From: a virus
Direction: 5' to 3' (one strand)
DNA length: 35,190 nt
Virus record (IMG/VR): IMGVR_UViG_3300050821_005564
Location: 1 to 35,190 of that record
Part shown: positions 1 through 8,581 of the stretch, piece after piece
Layout: each line of letters opens with the position of its first letter
Numbering within the stretch: the first letter of the stretch is position 1
Notes under the pieces: model-generated
What the model saw: the letters and a program-made list of their open reading frames with translations, nothing else
Told to the model about the DNA's origin: nothing
Database searches by the model: none
Translations under genes and position numbers: made by a program

Positions 1-489
1 GTGGCCGGCGATGTCATCATTGGAAACTCCGACATGCCGGGAGCCAAGGAAATTGCCGCGCGCATCAAGCGGATTATTCCGCCACAAGCTTTGGGCGACG
101 ACGACACCGACCCGCAAGCACAAATCCAGAAGCTTGGCACACAGCTTCAACGAGCCCAGCAGATCAACCAGCAACTGATGCAGCATAACCAGCAGATGAT
201 GGACGATCTCAAGACAGAAAAGATTCAGCAAGACGGCAAGATGGCCATCGTGCAGCTGCAGACGGCCGCGCAAGTGGAAGTAGCCGCGCTTAATGCCAAA
301 CTGGATGCCGCCAGGCTGGATTTCGAGAAATGGGAATTGGGAGCTACGCAAGCGCATGAACTGGCTTTAGCCAAAGTCGGCCAAAAGGCCGCCGCGGATC
401 AGCAAGATTCCCAGCAAGAGCACGAAAAGGATTTGGCGGCCACTCCCCCTCCTCCGGATCCCAACGCAGCAGCACCACAAGGAGCATAG
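1..489 (+). CDS. Portal protein, C-terminal part (5' end cut by window)
   Basis: The frame is open from base 1, so the GTG there is not taken as a true start. The visible 162 residues are a long Gln/Lys/Glu/Ala-rich helical stretch (about residues 40-140) followed by a Pro/Ala-rich tail. That is the usual look of the C-terminal helical barrel of P22-type portals. The portal forms the dodecameric DNA channel at the head vertex. Position supports this: it lies directly upstream of scaffold and coat, and a new gene starts at 35163 behind the terminase and GroES-like genes, as expected for the portal start. No core portal domain is visible, so the call rests on context and composition. A separate coiled-coil virion protein is the alternative. 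Confidence 0.65.
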   Translation: MAGDVIIGNSDMPGAKEIAARIKRIIPPQALGDDDTDPQAQIQKLGTQLQRAQQINQQLMQHNQQMMDDLKTEKIQQDGKMAIVQLQTAAQVEVAALNAKLDAARLDFEKWELGATQAHELALAKVGQKAAADQQDSQQEHEKDLAATPPPPDPNAAAPQGA

Positions 490-768
490 ATGGCCATAAC
501 CAAAATCACCACGAGCGGTACGTTCCAACTCAAGACCATGCCGGGATACATTCGGGCGCTTAGCGTTCCGAATGCTGGAACCAACTGGACATTGCAGCTT
601 TTTGACGGCCCCAACCCGGCAGGAGGACTAATCAGCAACTATGGAGGAACCTCTCCGGGCACGCTGACAGTCAATACCGGCTTGCTTACCCCGCAATTCT
701 TTGGCGTGGGGATCCAAGTAGTTACCGCCGGCGCCGCTCCCGGAGAATTGGATGTGGACTGGATATGA
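490..768 (+). CDS. Small beta-rich virion protein, unknown function
   Basis: The 92-residue protein starts with ATG right after the portal stop, behind a good AAGGAG ribosome site. The sequence is rich in Thr, Gly, Asn and hydrophobic residues with no charged helices, which suggests a compact beta fold. Its end overlaps the scaffold gene in an ATGA junction. Lying between portal and scaffold, it could be a head decoration or vertex protein, but I do not recognise the family. Confidence 0.75.
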   Translation: MAITKITTSGTFQLKTMPGYIRALSVPNAGTNWTLQLFDGPNPAGGLISNYGGTSPGTLTVNTGLLTPQFFGVGIQVVTAGAAPGELDVDWI

Positions 769-1787
769 GCACGCCCGTAGTGCCTGTGGTGGAACCGGAA
801 GTCAAAGAGCGGCAAGAGACAGACGCCTATATAGCTGAACGAGCTAAAGAGCGCAACGCTCCTCCGCCTCCGGTAATCGTTGAGACAACTAAGCCAGCCA
901 CGCCAGAAGAATTGGCAGCCGCGATTCCTGAACCGCTAAAAGGAAAATCGGCCGAAGAGATTAAAGCAGTCCTAGACAACGCTATCCCTCCGGAAATGGT
1001 CGATCGCCAGGCCGTCGACGCCTACATTACGGAGCGCGATAAGACAAAAAAGCGCAAGAATCGCGGCGGCGCGCAGGCCCGAATTGACGAATTGACGAAA
1101 GAAAAAGCGGACGCCGAGGCCAAAGCAGCCACACTCGAAAAGGAAAAGACTGAACTAGCCGCCAAGGCTCCAGAGACAAAGCCAGTAGAAACTCCTTCTG
1201 TTGAGACTCCCAAAACTCAACCGAAGATGAATGAATTTACGGATGTGGAGCAATACTATGCCGCCATGGCGTTGTGGGCAGCGAAAGAGAACGGCCCCAC
1301 AGCCGTAGCAGCTCCAGCGGCAACACCTCCTCCAAAAGAACCAGAATACCTACAAGTTCGAAAAGAGGAGTTTGATAAGTTTCTTGAAAATGGGAAGAAA
1401 TTTGTGGTGGCTCACCCGGACTTCGACGCCACGCTGCAAGCGGCGCACGTTCGCGGCTTGACGATGAGTGAAATGGCGCGAACGACGATTACCCGCTTAG
1501 CTGTTCCGGAAGTAGCTTACTGGCTGGCCAAGCCAGAGAATGATCTTGCCGCAAGAACGTTTATGAAGATGGACGACCTCCAGCAATCGGCAGAAGTGGG
1601 TAAGATTGCCGAGCGTCTAGCTGTCAGACCTTCCGATTTTGTTTCGAATGCCCCAAGTCCTGGAATCCGGCTCACCGGAAACACCAATGGCGTGCGGCCA
1701 TCGCTGCAAGAACTGGCTGAACAAAACCAGACGGACGAATACCTGCGCGAAAGAAAGATGCAGAAACGCTCCGGGATGCGCAGATAG
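765..1787 (+). CDS. Probable capsid scaffolding protein
   Basis: The 340-residue protein is highly charged and helical. It has Lys/Glu/Ala coiled coil at about residues 95-130, Pro-rich linkers near 130-150 and 175-195, and a helical C-terminal half ending in a basic tail. The motif D-A-Y-I-x-E-R occurs twice, near residues 20 and 85, suggesting an internal duplication. Scaffold proteins direct coat assembly and leave the head before or during packaging; their basic C-terminus often contacts coat. Its place between portal and coat is the classical P22 gp8 position. Sequence alone does not prove the family; gene order and composition carry the call. Confidence 0.7.
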   Translation: MSTPVVPVVEPEVKERQETDAYIAERAKERNAPPPPVIVETTKPATPEELAAAIPEPLKGKSAEEIKAVLDNAIPPEMVDRQAVDAYITERDKTKKRKNRGGAQARIDELTKEKADAEAKAATLEKEKTELAAKAPETKPVETPSVETPKTQPKMNEFTDVEQYYAAMALWAAKENGPTAVAAPAATPPPKEPEYLQVRKEEFDKFLENGKKFVVAHPDFDATLQAAHVRGLTMSEMARTTITRLAVPEVAYWLAKPENDLAARTFMKMDDLQQSAEVGKIAERLAVRPSDFVSNAPSPGIRLTGNTNGVRPSLQELAEQNQTDEYLRERKMQKRSGMRR

Positions 1788-1790
1788 GTC

Positions 1791-1818
1791 TTGACATTGA
1801 CGTAAAAGGGCATATCGT
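1791..1818 (+). promoter_or_regulatory. Candidate sigma70-type promoter for the coat gene
   Basis: A perfect TTGACA (1791-1796) is followed after 16 bases by TATCGT (1813-1818), in the 129-base gap between scaffold and coat, the largest gap in the virion block. It would allow extra coat transcription. It shares the 11-mer ACATTGACGTA (1794-1804) with the early rightward promoter at 25828-25838. Confidence 0.5.
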
Positions 1819-1837
1819 AGCTCTGTATTTCCCCGTA

Positions 1838-1851
1838 GCGCGCTTGCGCGC
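1838..1851 (+). other. GC hairpin in the coat mRNA leader
   Basis: GCGCGC, TT, GCGCGC forms an inverted repeat 65 bases before the coat start, downstream of the candidate promoter. The real stem is probably 5 bp with a 4-base loop. There is no T-run after it, so it looks like a leader structure, possibly stabilising the mRNA, and not a terminator. Confidence 0.35.
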
Positions 1852-1916
1852 CAAAGTCAGTTCTCCGACAGGGACGGAATCGAACCTGATTCTATTCTTG
1901 AAAGGAGAACTCCTCA

Positions 1917-3134
1917 GTGAACCAGCTATTAACCATCGGTATGGTCACGATGGAATCCCTGCCAGTCCTCGAGAACGAACTGACCTTCACCAAGGAAGTT
2001 GTTCGAGAATACGACAAGGATTTCGCCAAGCAAGGCGCGCAAATCGGTACCATTCTGAACATTCGCAAGCCTCCCAAGTATACTGGCCGCTCGGGCCAAG
2101 GTCTTTCGACCGAAGACGCCATCGAAACGGTAGTCCAGTTGGTGCTAACCACGCAGTTTGGCGTAGACACCACATTCACTTCGGAAGACTTCACGCTAAA
2201 CATCGAGAACTTCGCCGACAGGTTCCTAAAGCCTGCCATGGCGCGCATCGCCAACAAGATTGACGCCGACGGCCTGCTTCAGTATCTGAACGTAGCCAAT
2301 GCAGTAGGTGTTCCAGGAACGCCTCCGAATGCCCTCCTGACTTATTTGCAAGCTATGCAGAAGCTGAATGACAATGCCGCGGCAAAGACTCCGCGAGCCA
2401 TCATCATCAACCAGGCCATGGAACCTCCCATCGTTGATGCCCTGAAAGGCTTATTCCAGTCCAGCGAACGGATTCGGGAGCAGTATGAAGAAGGCTACAT
2501 GGGCTATGCCATCGGCGCGGCATGGGCCATGGACCAGAACGTAGCTATAAACACCGTGGGCGCTTTGAACGGCGCGACAACCATAACGATCAATGCCGGA
2601 GGCCAGTCGGGCGCCTCGTTAGTGCTCTCAAATGCCGGTTCTGTGACTGCGTTGCTCAAAAAGGGCAATGTGTTCACGATTGGCAGCGGCACTACAGGCT
2701 GCTATTCGGTAAACCCGCAGGAAAAGACTTCCACTGGCTCGCTCCAGTGTTTCACAGTGACTGCCGATGTAACCAGTTCTGGCGGCGCAGCGACTGTGCC
2801 GATTTACCCGGCCATTGTGCTTTCCGGTCCTTTCCAGAACGTGGTTGCAGCTCCTTCTGCTGGCGCTTCGATCAACGTATTTGGAGCCGCGGGCGTAAAC
2901 TCACCGCAAGGGCTATGCTTCCACAAAGGATCTTTCACCTTGGGCATGGCCGACATGGTTCTGCCGACCGGCGGAGTCATCATGGCCGAGCGGAAGTCCA
3001 GCGACCAGTTAGGCCTGTCCATGCGCTACATCAAGGCGTATGACATTAACTCAGACCGTCTGCCTGGACGCTTTGACGTGCTCTACGGCTGGGCGACACT
3101 CTACGGCGAAACAGCTTGCCGCGTGATGGCGTAA
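1917..3134 (+). CDS. Major capsid protein, P22 coat family (HK97 fold)
   Basis: The 405-residue protein starts at GTG behind AAAGGAG. The N-terminal half carries features of the P22 coat family: early helix, a R-K-P-P-K-Y/R-x-G strand near residues 50-60, then T-x-x-D-F-T and a helix with A-M-A-R-I-A-N-K-I-D-A-D near 110-120. Residues about 215-320 form a Ser/Thr/Gly-rich beta insertion, comparable in position to the P22 insertion domain. The C-terminal part has A-Y-D-I-N-S-D and G-W-A-T-L-Y-G-E motifs typical of these coats. It makes the icosahedral shell. P22 coat folding depends on GroEL/ES, which fits the phage GroES-like gene at 34783. Confidence 0.88.
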   Translation: MNQLLTIGMVTMESLPVLENELTFTKEVVREYDKDFAKQGAQIGTILNIRKPPKYTGRSGQGLSTEDAIETVVQLVLTTQFGVDTTFTSEDFTLNIENFADRFLKPAMARIANKIDADGLLQYLNVANAVGVPGTPPNALLTYLQAMQKLNDNAAAKTPRAIIINQAMEPPIVDALKGLFQSSERIREQYEEGYMGYAIGAAWAMDQNVAINTVGALNGATTITINAGGQSGASLVLSNAGSVTALLKKGNVFTIGSGTTGCYSVNPQEKTSTGSLQCFTVTADVTSSGGAATVPIYPAIVLSGPFQNVVAAPSAGASINVFGAAGVNSPQGLCFHKGSFTLGMADMVLPTGGVIMAERKSSDQLGLSMRYIKAYDINSDRLPGRFDVLYGWATLYGETACRVMA

Positions 3135-3144
3135 GGAGAAAACG

Positions 3145-3819
3145 ATGGCCCTAGCTTACTCAACTATTGCAACTGCTCTTGGACCGACCGACACCAGCGT
3201 AACGCTGACCAGCGCGACGGGCATTAGCGTCTCGAACTACCAGGGCGTAGGCAGCACCGGAACCGTTTCCGGAGGCGCTATCACATATCTGCTCATCGAG
3301 CAGGAAATGGTGCAGCTCGTCAGTGGGACAAATCCCTACGCCATCAAGCGTGGAATGATGGGCACTCGCGCGATGCCGCACGCTGCGCTTACTCCGTTTA
3401 CCTTTGGAACTAACGTTGACTTCCTGAACTTTGTTCCAGCCACGAAACAAACTTCAGCGGTGCTGCCGGAACAGAGCGCTACTGGCTTATCGGCTTCGGT
3501 CGTTTCGGCTGCTTCCATCATTGCCAGCGGCCCTATCTTCCGCACCACAGGCACTGTGGCAATGACCAACATGCTTCCGCCGTCTTCAGCCAACCTAGGA
3601 AGCTCCGGGCCAAACTCAGAAGAGAATTACGTCAACGGAACCCAGGTTACAATCATCTTTGCGGGATCCGCCGGAGGGTTGACTTGGACTGCGGCCGGCG
3701 GCGGCACTGGACCGGCATTTGCCGTTGCAGGCACGGCCACTACGGCCCTGTCTTGTGTGACTTTCGTTCTGGATGGATCAAGCGGAGCACAGCTCTGGTA
3801 TCCATCAAGGCTGGCATAA
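3145..3819 (+). CDS. Head-associated virion protein, unknown function
   Basis: The 224-residue protein follows coat by 10 bases with an AAGGAG site. The N-terminal 80 residues (T-S-V-T-L-T, then E-Q-E-M-V-Q and R-G-x-x-G-T) have a beta pattern seen in many small phage head or neck proteins that bind edges of the capsid. The rest is Ser/Ala/Gly-rich and beta-like. It could be a decoration protein or a fibre-like head protein. No family is recognised with certainty. Confidence 0.7.
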   Translation: MALAYSTIATALGPTDTSVTLTSATGISVSNYQGVGSTGTVSGGAITYLLIEQEMVQLVSGTNPYAIKRGMMGTRAMPHAALTPFTFGTNVDFLNFVPATKQTSAVLPEQSATGLSASVVSAASIIASGPIFRTTGTVAMTNMLPPSSANLGSSGPNSEENYVNGTQVTIIFAGSAGGLTWTAAGGGTGPAFAVAGTATTALSCVTFVLDGSSGAQLWYPSRLA

Positions 3820-4257
3820 ATGGCTATTACGCATCGCGGAGCGTTCGATGAGAGCGCCGTAACCGACATCATCCAGACGGATGGCTCGCAGATAACCACT
3901 AGCGCTCTGGCTGGCCCTGCGACATTTGTCGCCAATGCCATCACCGGAGCAGACGACGTTTTCTATGTCAGCACGGCGGTAACGCCCGGGTCATTGACCA
4001 CCCGCACAGCCGCGCAGATGTATGCCGATCTGCAAGCCCTGATTGGAATTCAAAATCTGAACGGTTTTGCCTACACCTTGCGTGTCGTCAATACCGTCAT
4101 CACCAACACTCTGACGCTAGTGGCTGGGACAGGCGTAACCTTTGGGGGCGCCGGAGTCAATACGGTTGGCCCCACATCTTTCCGAGATTATGTTGTTGTG
4201 ATAGTGAATTCCGGAGCCATCACGATGACATCCACCGGCACCGGAACCTGGAGCTGA
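3820..4257 (+). CDS. Hypothetical virion protein
   Basis: The 145-residue protein begins at ATG immediately after the previous stop. It is Thr/Val/Ala/Gly-rich with few charges, again suggesting beta structure. It ends in a run of short strands with I-T-M-T-S-T-G-T-G-T-W-S, a pattern common at the end of trimeric fibre or decoration proteins. It is co-transcribed with the head genes, and its role is unknown. Confidence 0.7.
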   Translation: MAITHRGAFDESAVTDIIQTDGSQITTSALAGPATFVANAITGADDVFYVSTAVTPGSLTTRTAAQMYADLQALIGIQNLNGFAYTLRVVNTVITNTLTLVAGTGVTFGGAGVNTVGPTSFRDYVVVIVNSGAITMTSTGTGTWS

Positions 4258-4258
4258 T

Positions 4259-4540
4259 ATGAAACTGAAAGTAACCAAGAACACCCAATCGCCGAATGGC
4301 GACTTCACGCTGACGCTTACCGGGGAAGACGGAGTTCGCGGAACGCTGGAACTTCCCGTTCCGGCACCTGAAAAGGATGTTTTCCTTTACGAGGTGGGGC
4401 AAGAATTTACGCTGACAGCGGGGCCGAAGCCTGCGAAGCCTGTGACGCCCCCAGTACCTCCGCCTGCCCCTCCAAATCCTCCTGTTCCTTCAGCGCCAGC
4501 GCCTAAGCCGGCGACCCAGCCTGTTCAGGAGGTTAAATAA
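4259..4540 (+). CDS. Small protein with proline-rich tail
   Basis: The 93-residue protein has a beta-like N-terminal 60 residues with D-F-T-L-T-L-T-G-E-D-G-V-R-G-T-L-E-L-P. From residue 60 on it is a Pro/Ala/Val tail resembling a flexible spacer or a virion anchor. It joins the next gene in a TAATG overlap with an AGGAGG site. Family unknown. Confidence 0.7.
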   Translation: MKLKVTKNTQSPNGDFTLTLTGEDGVRGTLELPVPAPEKDVFLYEVGQEFTLTAGPKPAKPVTPPVPPPAPPNPPVPSAPAPKPATQPVQEVK

Positions 4541-5076
4541 TGCCAGTAGTCCGAATGCAGCCACGCAACAACGAAATGGTGCTTATCCGCGAGGTCAGAG
4601 ACTCGGCTGGCCGCACCGATGCACAAATACGCGCCATGGAGCAGAATGATCCGAAGCCTCCCTACATTACCGGAACGGATCGGCTCTATGCCGAGCAAGT
4701 AGCGGCAGAGAACAGGCTGTATCCCAAGGTTCTGTACCGTCTGGCCATCAAGTACAAAAAAGGGGCAGACGGCAAGCCCAACCTCGAGGAGCCCATCTAC
4801 AAGGGTGATCGCGTCAATCCCAATTATCCAATGCCGTATGCTCTTGCGATTGAGAATGGCTATCAGGGTCAAGTTACCGGCCATGGTTCAGACAAAGGCG
4901 TCAACATCGTCCACCCATACGAAACTTGCTTTGTGCCGATTGGCTGGGATCCTAATTTTCCTACTCCAATTGACGAAGCGGACTGCAAGAAAGATGAAGC
5001 CAAGCTCGTAAAAGACGGCTGGGTGCCCAACCCGAACGATCTGCAATTGCCGGAGCGCAACGTAGAGGTCAACTAA
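4540..5076 (+). CDS. Hypothetical protein of the head-neck region
   Basis: The 178-residue soluble protein is mixed charged, with many Pro, Asn and Asp residues and a Tyr-rich middle (K-V-L-Y-R-L-A-I-K-Y-K-K). The start is fixed by AGGAGG and the TAATG junction. No domain is recognised. Its position just before the gp4-like adaptor suggests a virion or assembly role. Confidence 0.7.
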   Translation: MPVVRMQPRNNEMVLIREVRDSAGRTDAQIRAMEQNDPKPPYITGTDRLYAEQVAAENRLYPKVLYRLAIKYKKGADGKPNLEEPIYKGDRVNPNYPMPYALAIENGYQGQVTGHGSDKGVNIVHPYETCFVPIGWDPNFPTPIDEADCKKDEAKLVKDGWVPNPNDLQLPERNVEVN

Positions 5077-5079
5077 CAC

Positions 5080-5811
5080 GTGAAAGGCGTCGATCTCTTG
5101 CAGAGCGCGGCGCGTCTAGCTGGCATTCTAGCCTCTGGCGAGAATCTCGTCGGCAATGAGCCTGCCGACTGCTTGATGATTCTTCAGCAGATGATGGACG
5201 AATGGCAGGCCGATGGCCTGAAGATTTTCACCGACAACATCAACATATTCCCGTTTGTTCTTGGCACGCAGACTTACACGCTGGGTACTGGCGGCAATTT
5301 CAACATTCAGCGACCGACCAAGATTACGCGCATGGGCTGCCAGATCCTCAGCAATCCAACCCAGCCAAGTGAAGTGCCCATTGCGTTGCTGGATACCGAT
5401 GGCTGGGCCAATGTGCGGGTCAAAAACATCTCCGGAAGCTACCCTTTGTTCTGCTATGACGATGGAGCCTTCCCGCTAAGAAATTTGAATTTCTGGGTCA
5501 TTCCCGGCCTAGCATGTAACCTTGTACTATACTCCTGGCAGCCGCTTTCAACTTGGCCAGACCTTGCAGTAACCGATGTCACTTTCCCGCCAGCCTATTT
5601 GCAGGCCATCCGGTACAACCTGGCCGTATATCTGGCTCCGGAGTTCGGAGTGCAAATCGCTCCGGAGATTATGCTGAAGGCCGCCGAATCGTTGTCGGCG
5701 CTGAAAGACATTAATCTGCCAGCACCGATTCTGAAGTGCGATCCCGGGCTAAGTGGAACAGGTGCGAGCGTGTACGATTGGCGCAGCGATACATTTATTG
5801 TGAGGCGATAA
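5080..5811 (+). CDS. Head-to-tail adaptor, P22 gp4-like tail accessory factor
   Basis: The 243-residue protein starts at GTG. It has the adaptor pattern: N-terminal helices with A-A-R-L-A-G-I-L-A-S-G-E and L-x-x-M-M-D-E-W-Q-A-D-G-L near residues 8-48, then a F-V-L-G-T-Q-T-Y-T-L-G strand near 59-70, an I-T-R-M strand, and the W-P-D-L / F-P-P-A-Y-L-Q-A-I-R-Y-N-L-A helix near 160-185. In P22, gp4 binds under the portal and holds the gp10 hub. The gp10-like gene follows, with one tiny gene between, matching the P22 order. Other gp4 homologues are shorter (about 166 residues), so this one is extended. Confidence 0.82.
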   Translation: MKGVDLLQSAARLAGILASGENLVGNEPADCLMILQQMMDEWQADGLKIFTDNINIFPFVLGTQTYTLGTGGNFNIQRPTKITRMGCQILSNPTQPSEVPIALLDTDGWANVRVKNISGSYPLFCYDDGAFPLRNLNFWVIPGLACNLVLYSWQPLSTWPDLAVTDVTFPPAYLQAIRYNLAVYLAPEFGVQIAPEIMLKAAESLSALKDINLPAPILKCDPGLSGTGASVYDWRSDTFIVRR

Positions 5812-5945
5812 TGTATAAGCGATGGCAATGGTACAGAATTACAAACAACCACGGCAGACAGTGGGCCATCCGTACACCTTGGATAGCCTTTGGCTTTTGC
5901 TACGACATCCAGATTGATCGGGCGCGTTGGTTTATAGGGAGATAG
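5811..5945 (+). CDS. Tiny Trp/Arg-rich protein
   Basis: This 44-residue frame starts in a TAATG overlap with the adaptor gene and stops one base before the hub gene. It is preceded by a GTGAGG site. It is unusually rich in Trp (6), Arg and Tyr. No family is recognised. The tight fit between two virion genes favours a real gene. Confidence 0.5.
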   Translation: MYKRWQWYRITNNHGRQWAIRTPWIAFGFCYDIQIDRARWFIGR

Positions 5946-5946
5946 C

Positions 5947-8325
5947 TTGGCAAGGTTCGACTTCTGCGGGGGAAGTTACACAGCGCAGGCCGTAAATGCC
6001 GACTGCCAGAGGTGTGTCAATCTCTATCCCGAAGTCAATGAATCAGGCGACGGGCGCAGCAAGATGGTGCTGAACCCAACTCCGGGAATAGCTAAGATCG
6101 CCGCTTTTGGAGGGTCTCCTCGGGGGCAGCTGGAGTACAATGGCCGCCTTTTTGTCGTAGCCGACACACAGCTTTATGAGATTACACAAACAATAGGCGG
6201 AACGGGCATGCCTATCGTCGTGTCTACCGCCGTCAGAGGCACGAATTTGGCCAACGATGGACTGCCGGCGTCGATGGCTGCCAGCCAGACGCAACTCTTA
6301 ATTGCTTCCGGAGGGTCAGTATATCTGCTCATTCTAGCCACCAATGCATTCAGCCAAGTTGCGGCAACGAATTTCACGCTTGCAACCGGCCCGGCCCCAG
6401 TCAAGCAGGTAGCGTTCTGCGATTCGTTTTTTTTGGCTTTGATTGCCAATTCGGGAACGGTTTGTATTTCAAATGTCTTTGACGCCTCGAGCTGGAACCT
6501 GAATGGGCAAATCGTTGTCAGTGTTTTCCCGGAAAACATTGTGGGGATGAAGGTAGATCACCGGCAATTGTGGCTGAGAGGCAACAAAAAGACTGTCGTG
6601 TATTATGCTTCGGGATCCATCAACGTTTTCGATGTGGTTCCCGGAGGGTTTATCGAACAAGGCGGAGCTGCGGCATTTGCCTGTGACTCCGTGGACAATT
6701 CGATCTTTTGGATTGGCCAGGATGATAAGGGAGACCGCGTTGCGTGGCGCGCGACAGGCTACAATGCCTCGAGAATCTCGACCCATGCCACGGAGCTAGC
6801 TTGGCAGAAGTATCCCAAGGCTTCTGACGCTGTCAGTTATGCATATCAACGCTTTGGCCATTCCTTTTGGGTGGTTCTCTATCCCTCGGCCAATAATGGA
6901 AATGGAGCTACCTGGGTCTACGATGTGGCGACCAATCTTTGGCATGAAAGAGATTTCCTTAACGAGACTTCCGGCGCCAGCATGGGACACCCCAGCTGGA
7001 ACCATTCTTTCTGGAATGGGACACACATTGTGGGGGATTGGCGATCCTCGAATCTCTATCAAATGGACGACAGTTTCCTGACAAACGCCGGTGTTCCAAT
7101 TGTCAGAGTTCGCCGAGCTCCGCACATCTCAACCGAACTTGAGGTGATGAAGCACACACGCTTTGAACTGGACATGGAGACTGGCCTGGGCCCGGAACCA
7201 CCGCTGCAAACAGGTGGAGGAACGCCAACAGTACTGACGCTCCAGGATAGCAGCGCTGGGTTGTGGGCACTGACCGTCAAAGATACGGGACTGCTGCAAA
7301 CTGCGCAAATACAGGCTTCCAACACTTTGGCTACGGATACGTTCACAAGGGCTAACGAAAACCCGCTGAATCCGGCAAACTGGTCGATTCTGGTTGGTTC
7401 TGGCCTGCAAATTGTAAGCAATACGTGCCGATCTGCCACGACCTCGCTTAGCGGAGAGCTTTACACCGGCGTTGTGTTTCCAAGCGACCAGTTCTGCCAG
7501 GTGCAGGCAGCGTCTGTAAATAATGCCGATGTCTATAGCATTTTGCTGATTCTGCGTGGCACGGATACCTCCAATTACAGTATGGCCGTTGTGGGCGTTC
7601 CAGGCACTCAGACTGTCAGTATTTTCAAGAATGTGGCAGGAGTCAACAATACGCTGGCAGGGCCTGTCGCCATCACCGTGGCAAATGGCGATGTGTTCAA
7701 ATTTACAGCCGTCGGTACGCAGTTGACCGGCTATCGAAACGGAGTGCAAGTCTGTTCAGCGGTTGATGGAAGCATCGTTTCTGGAAAGCCAGGCTTGAGC
7801 ATTTTTTCCAACCCGGCCACCGATGTTCAGCTTACGAATTTCTCAGCGGGAGGTGCCACCGGCGCCGGACCAGCTATATTTCTGAACATTGGAGCATCCA
7901 CTTGGCAGCTAGGTGTCACGACCGCCGGGCTTCTCACGACCACAAATGTAGCTTTCAGTGCCAGCAACCCTACGATAATCACCATGGTAGCGCCAGGCTC
8001 GGCATGGGATTTAAGCGTTACATCCGCGGGGCTGTTGCAGACCTCGCAGAACTTCACAACCTTTGCTAGAGGACCTCTTGTCTGGCTGAGATTCTCAGAT
8101 GACGGTGGCCACACTTGGTCTAATGCCCAGCCGCGCGATGCCGGGCAAGCAGGCCAGTACAAAGTAAGGGTGAGATGGGCACGACTTGGCCGGGCGCGGA
8201 TCCGAACGTATGAAATCAGTTGTTCAGATCCTATTGCGTTCAGAATTGTCGATGCGTATGTGAACAGCCAGCCAGGTTACGCGCCGAGCGAGCGACTAAC
8301 GCGCCAATATCAAAAAGTTGCGTGA
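5947..8325 (+). CDS. Tail hub / DNA-stabilisation protein, P22 gp10-like, with inserted lectin-like domain
   Basis: The 792-residue protein starts at TTG behind AGGGAG. Residues 1-420 follow the gp10 pattern: C-V-N-L-Y-P-E near 27, T-P-G-I, W-L-R-G-N-K-K-T-V-V-Y-Y near 206, and W-x-Y-D-x-x-T-x-x-W-H-E-R. The end (about 705-790) has L-R-F-S-D-D-G-G-H-T-W and R-W-A-R-L-G-R-A-R, also typical. P22 gp10 is about 470 residues; the excess is an insert at about 428-705. The insert holds a concanavalin/LamG-like module (D-T-F-T-R-A-N-E-N-P-L near 462, to about 640) flanked by three copies of a W-x-L-x-V...G-L-L-x-T repeat. The hub plugs the portal and carries the spikes; the insert may bind sugars. 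Confidence 0.82.
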   Translation: MARFDFCGGSYTAQAVNADCQRCVNLYPEVNESGDGRSKMVLNPTPGIAKIAAFGGSPRGQLEYNGRLFVVADTQLYEITQTIGGTGMPIVVSTAVRGTNLANDGLPASMAASQTQLLIASGGSVYLLILATNAFSQVAATNFTLATGPAPVKQVAFCDSFFLALIANSGTVCISNVFDASSWNLNGQIVVSVFPENIVGMKVDHRQLWLRGNKKTVVYYASGSINVFDVVPGGFIEQGGAAAFACDSVDNSIFWIGQDDKGDRVAWRATGYNASRISTHATELAWQKYPKASDAVSYAYQRFGHSFWVVLYPSANNGNGATWVYDVATNLWHERDFLNETSGASMGHPSWNHSFWNGTHIVGDWRSSNLYQMDDSFLTNAGVPIVRVRRAPHISTELEVMKHTRFELDMETGLGPEPPLQTGGGTPTVLTLQDSSAGLWALTVKDTGLLQTAQIQASNTLATDTFTRANENPLNPANWSILVGSGLQIVSNTCRSATTSLSGELYTGVVFPSDQFCQVQAASVNNADVYSILLILRGTDTSNYSMAVVGVPGTQTVSIFKNVAGVNNTLAGPVAITVANGDVFKFTAVGTQLTGYRNGVQVCSAVDGSIVSGKPGLSIFSNPATDVQLTNFSAGGATGAGPAIFLNIGASTWQLGVTTAGLLTTTNVAFSASNPTIITMVAPGSAWDLSVTSAGLLQTSQNFTTFARGPLVWLRFSDDGGHTWSNAQPRDAGQAGQYKVRVRWARLGRARIRTYEISCSDPIAFRIVDAYVNSQPGYAPSERLTRQYQKVA

Positions 8326-8332
8326 TAAGTAA

Positions 8333-8581
8333 ATGCCAAACTTCGCCAACCCTCCGGTAGACAGCGACTTTGAAACCAAAGGCCAGCCCTTGCCTTCTTT
8401 TCCTTGGGAGCAATGGTTTCAAGCCATTACCAGCAGATTCAATCAGCTGACCGTGCCACTGGCGACACCAAAAAGCTCATCGGCGCCAGGGGTGAAGGAT
8501 TCCATCACTTACGACCAGAATTTCGTGTATGTTTGCGTTGCGCCAAATGTGTGGAAGAGGAGCGCTTTAACCTCATTCTAA
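8333..8581 (+). CDS. Small virion protein with fibre-tip-like C-terminus
   Basis: The 82-residue protein has a W-x-x-W-F amphipathic N-terminal region. Its C-terminal segment (A-P-G-V-K-D-S-I-T-Y-D...Y-V-C-V-A-P-N-V-W-K-R) is a motif often seen at the ends of small phage tail or fibre proteins. It could be a fibre attachment or tail-tip part. It ends in a TAATG overlap with the next gene. Confidence 0.65.
   Translation: MPNFANPPVDSDFETKGQPLPSFPWEQWFQAITSRFNQLTVPLATPKSSSAPGVKDSITYDQNFVYVCVAPNVWKRSALTSF

Noticed and set aside
1844-2263. Open plus frame before and inside the coat gene
   Set aside because: It is basic and irregular, has no ribosome site and shadows the coat gene.
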